This document shows, in pieces, positions 14,648 through 14,899 of a DNA stretch of 14,899 nucleotides; the stretch's first letter is position 1; every line of letters begins with the position of its first letter. The stretch is from Syntrophorhabdaceae bacterium PtaU1.Bin034 (lineage in GTDB: Bacteria > Desulfobacterota_G > Syntrophorhabdia > Syntrophorhabdales > WCHB1-27). The notes under the pieces were generated by a model. The model was given only the letters and a program-made list of their open reading frames with translations. It did not search any database and was not told the DNA's origin. A program made the translations under genes and the position numbers. Location: NCBI GenBank assembly GCA_002067405.1, contig MVRP01000089.1, positions 1 to 14,899 of the forward strand, in the 5' to 3' direction.

Positions 14648-14899
14648 ATGCCAAGGAAGAGTCCGTTCCCAATTGCTGTCCGAAGCCGAACGTGTGGAGC
14701 TTGAAAAGATGACGCGCAAATATACGTCACCTTATTATGTGGTCGTCCGGGCCAAGGCGATCCTGATGGCTGCCCAGGATATTGAGAATGATGCAATAGG
14801 ACAGAAGTTGGGCCTGCCCCGGCAGATTGTGAGCAAGTGGAGGAAGAGGTTTTATGATAAACGCCTTGAGGGGCTGGAGGATCGATCCAGACCCGGACG
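14648..14899 (+). mobile_element. IS630-family transposase, N-terminal part, frameshifted and cut by window end
   Basis: AGAGGAGG stands 5 nt before ATG 14648, which opens MPRKSPFPI, a usual start for this family. At 14675 the frame slips (one base extra or two missing) and that frame stops soon after. In the shifted frame the sequence goes on as LSEAERVELEKMTRKYTSPY, then an HTH region QKLGLPRQIVSKWRKRF and LEGLEDRSRPGR, the typical IS630 N-terminal helix-turn-helix. The DDE catalytic domain lies beyond the window. The strand and reading direction match the activator gene upstream. If the frameshift is genuine this copy cannot make a normal transposase, although IS630 relatives sometimes use programmed frameshifting. 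The slip site here is not an obvious slippery run. Confidence 0.8.

Overview
The window reads as a mid-GC, anaerobe-type bacterial chromosome. Aldehyde:ferredoxin oxidoreductase remnants, sigma-54 control, a double-domain KaiC-like ATPase and a short-type glucan phosphorylase together suggest a Desulfobacterota-like (deltaproteobacterial) or similar organism. This is inference from gene content; no rRNA or complete tRNA is present to confirm it.

Layout. (1) 122-1840 (+) encodes a fused membrane/ATPase half-transporter of the SbmA/YddA/ABCD type. (2) 1841-2213 is a non-coding, hairpin-rich spacer that ends in a well-formed sigma-54 promoter (2161-2176) just before an unrecognised 201-aa protein (2214-2819, +). 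(3) 6847 down to 2880 (-) is a three-gene operon: a small protein with one hydrophobic segment, a two-domain KaiC-like ATPase joined to it by an ATGA overlap, and a PAS-PAS-histidine kinase-receiver hybrid. A sigma-70-like promoter lies at 6903-6932. (4) About 6960-8660 is a decay zone: a tRNA-Met 3'-half fragment, a 5'-truncated and frameshifted aldehyde:ferredoxin oxidoreductase, and a broken cupin gene. (5) 12522 down to 8698 (-) is a run of five genes: two small unrecognised proteins, a lipoprotein that fuses the front of an RND membrane-fusion protein to a BON-like tail, a stand-alone receiver protein, and an alpha-glucan phosphorylase that starts directly after the receiver stop codon. 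(6) 12707-14273 (+), divergent from that run, is a GAF/AAA+/Fis sigma-54 activator broken by one extra A. (7) 14648-14899 is the start of an IS630-family transposase, also frameshifted and cut by the window edge.

How the parts fit. The best regulatory story is at 12523-12706. A near-consensus sigma-54 promoter (12554-12568, minus strand) drives the five-gene run. An inverted repeat about 130-145 bp upstream of its predicted start sits where an enhancer-binding activator would bind, and the activator gene is encoded on the other side. If the frameshift is real, that switch is damaged. The KaiC/hybrid-kinase operon is the most system-like unit: an ATPase of the circadian-clock family, without KaiA or KaiB in the window, coupled to a phosphorelay kinase and a possible membrane anchor.

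Five indel-type lesions (7437-7444, about 8427-8430, about 8590, 13880, 14675) lie in the right half, while the long genes on the left are intact. Some are surely real decay (AOR, cupin). The lesions in the activator and the transposase could be assembly errors.
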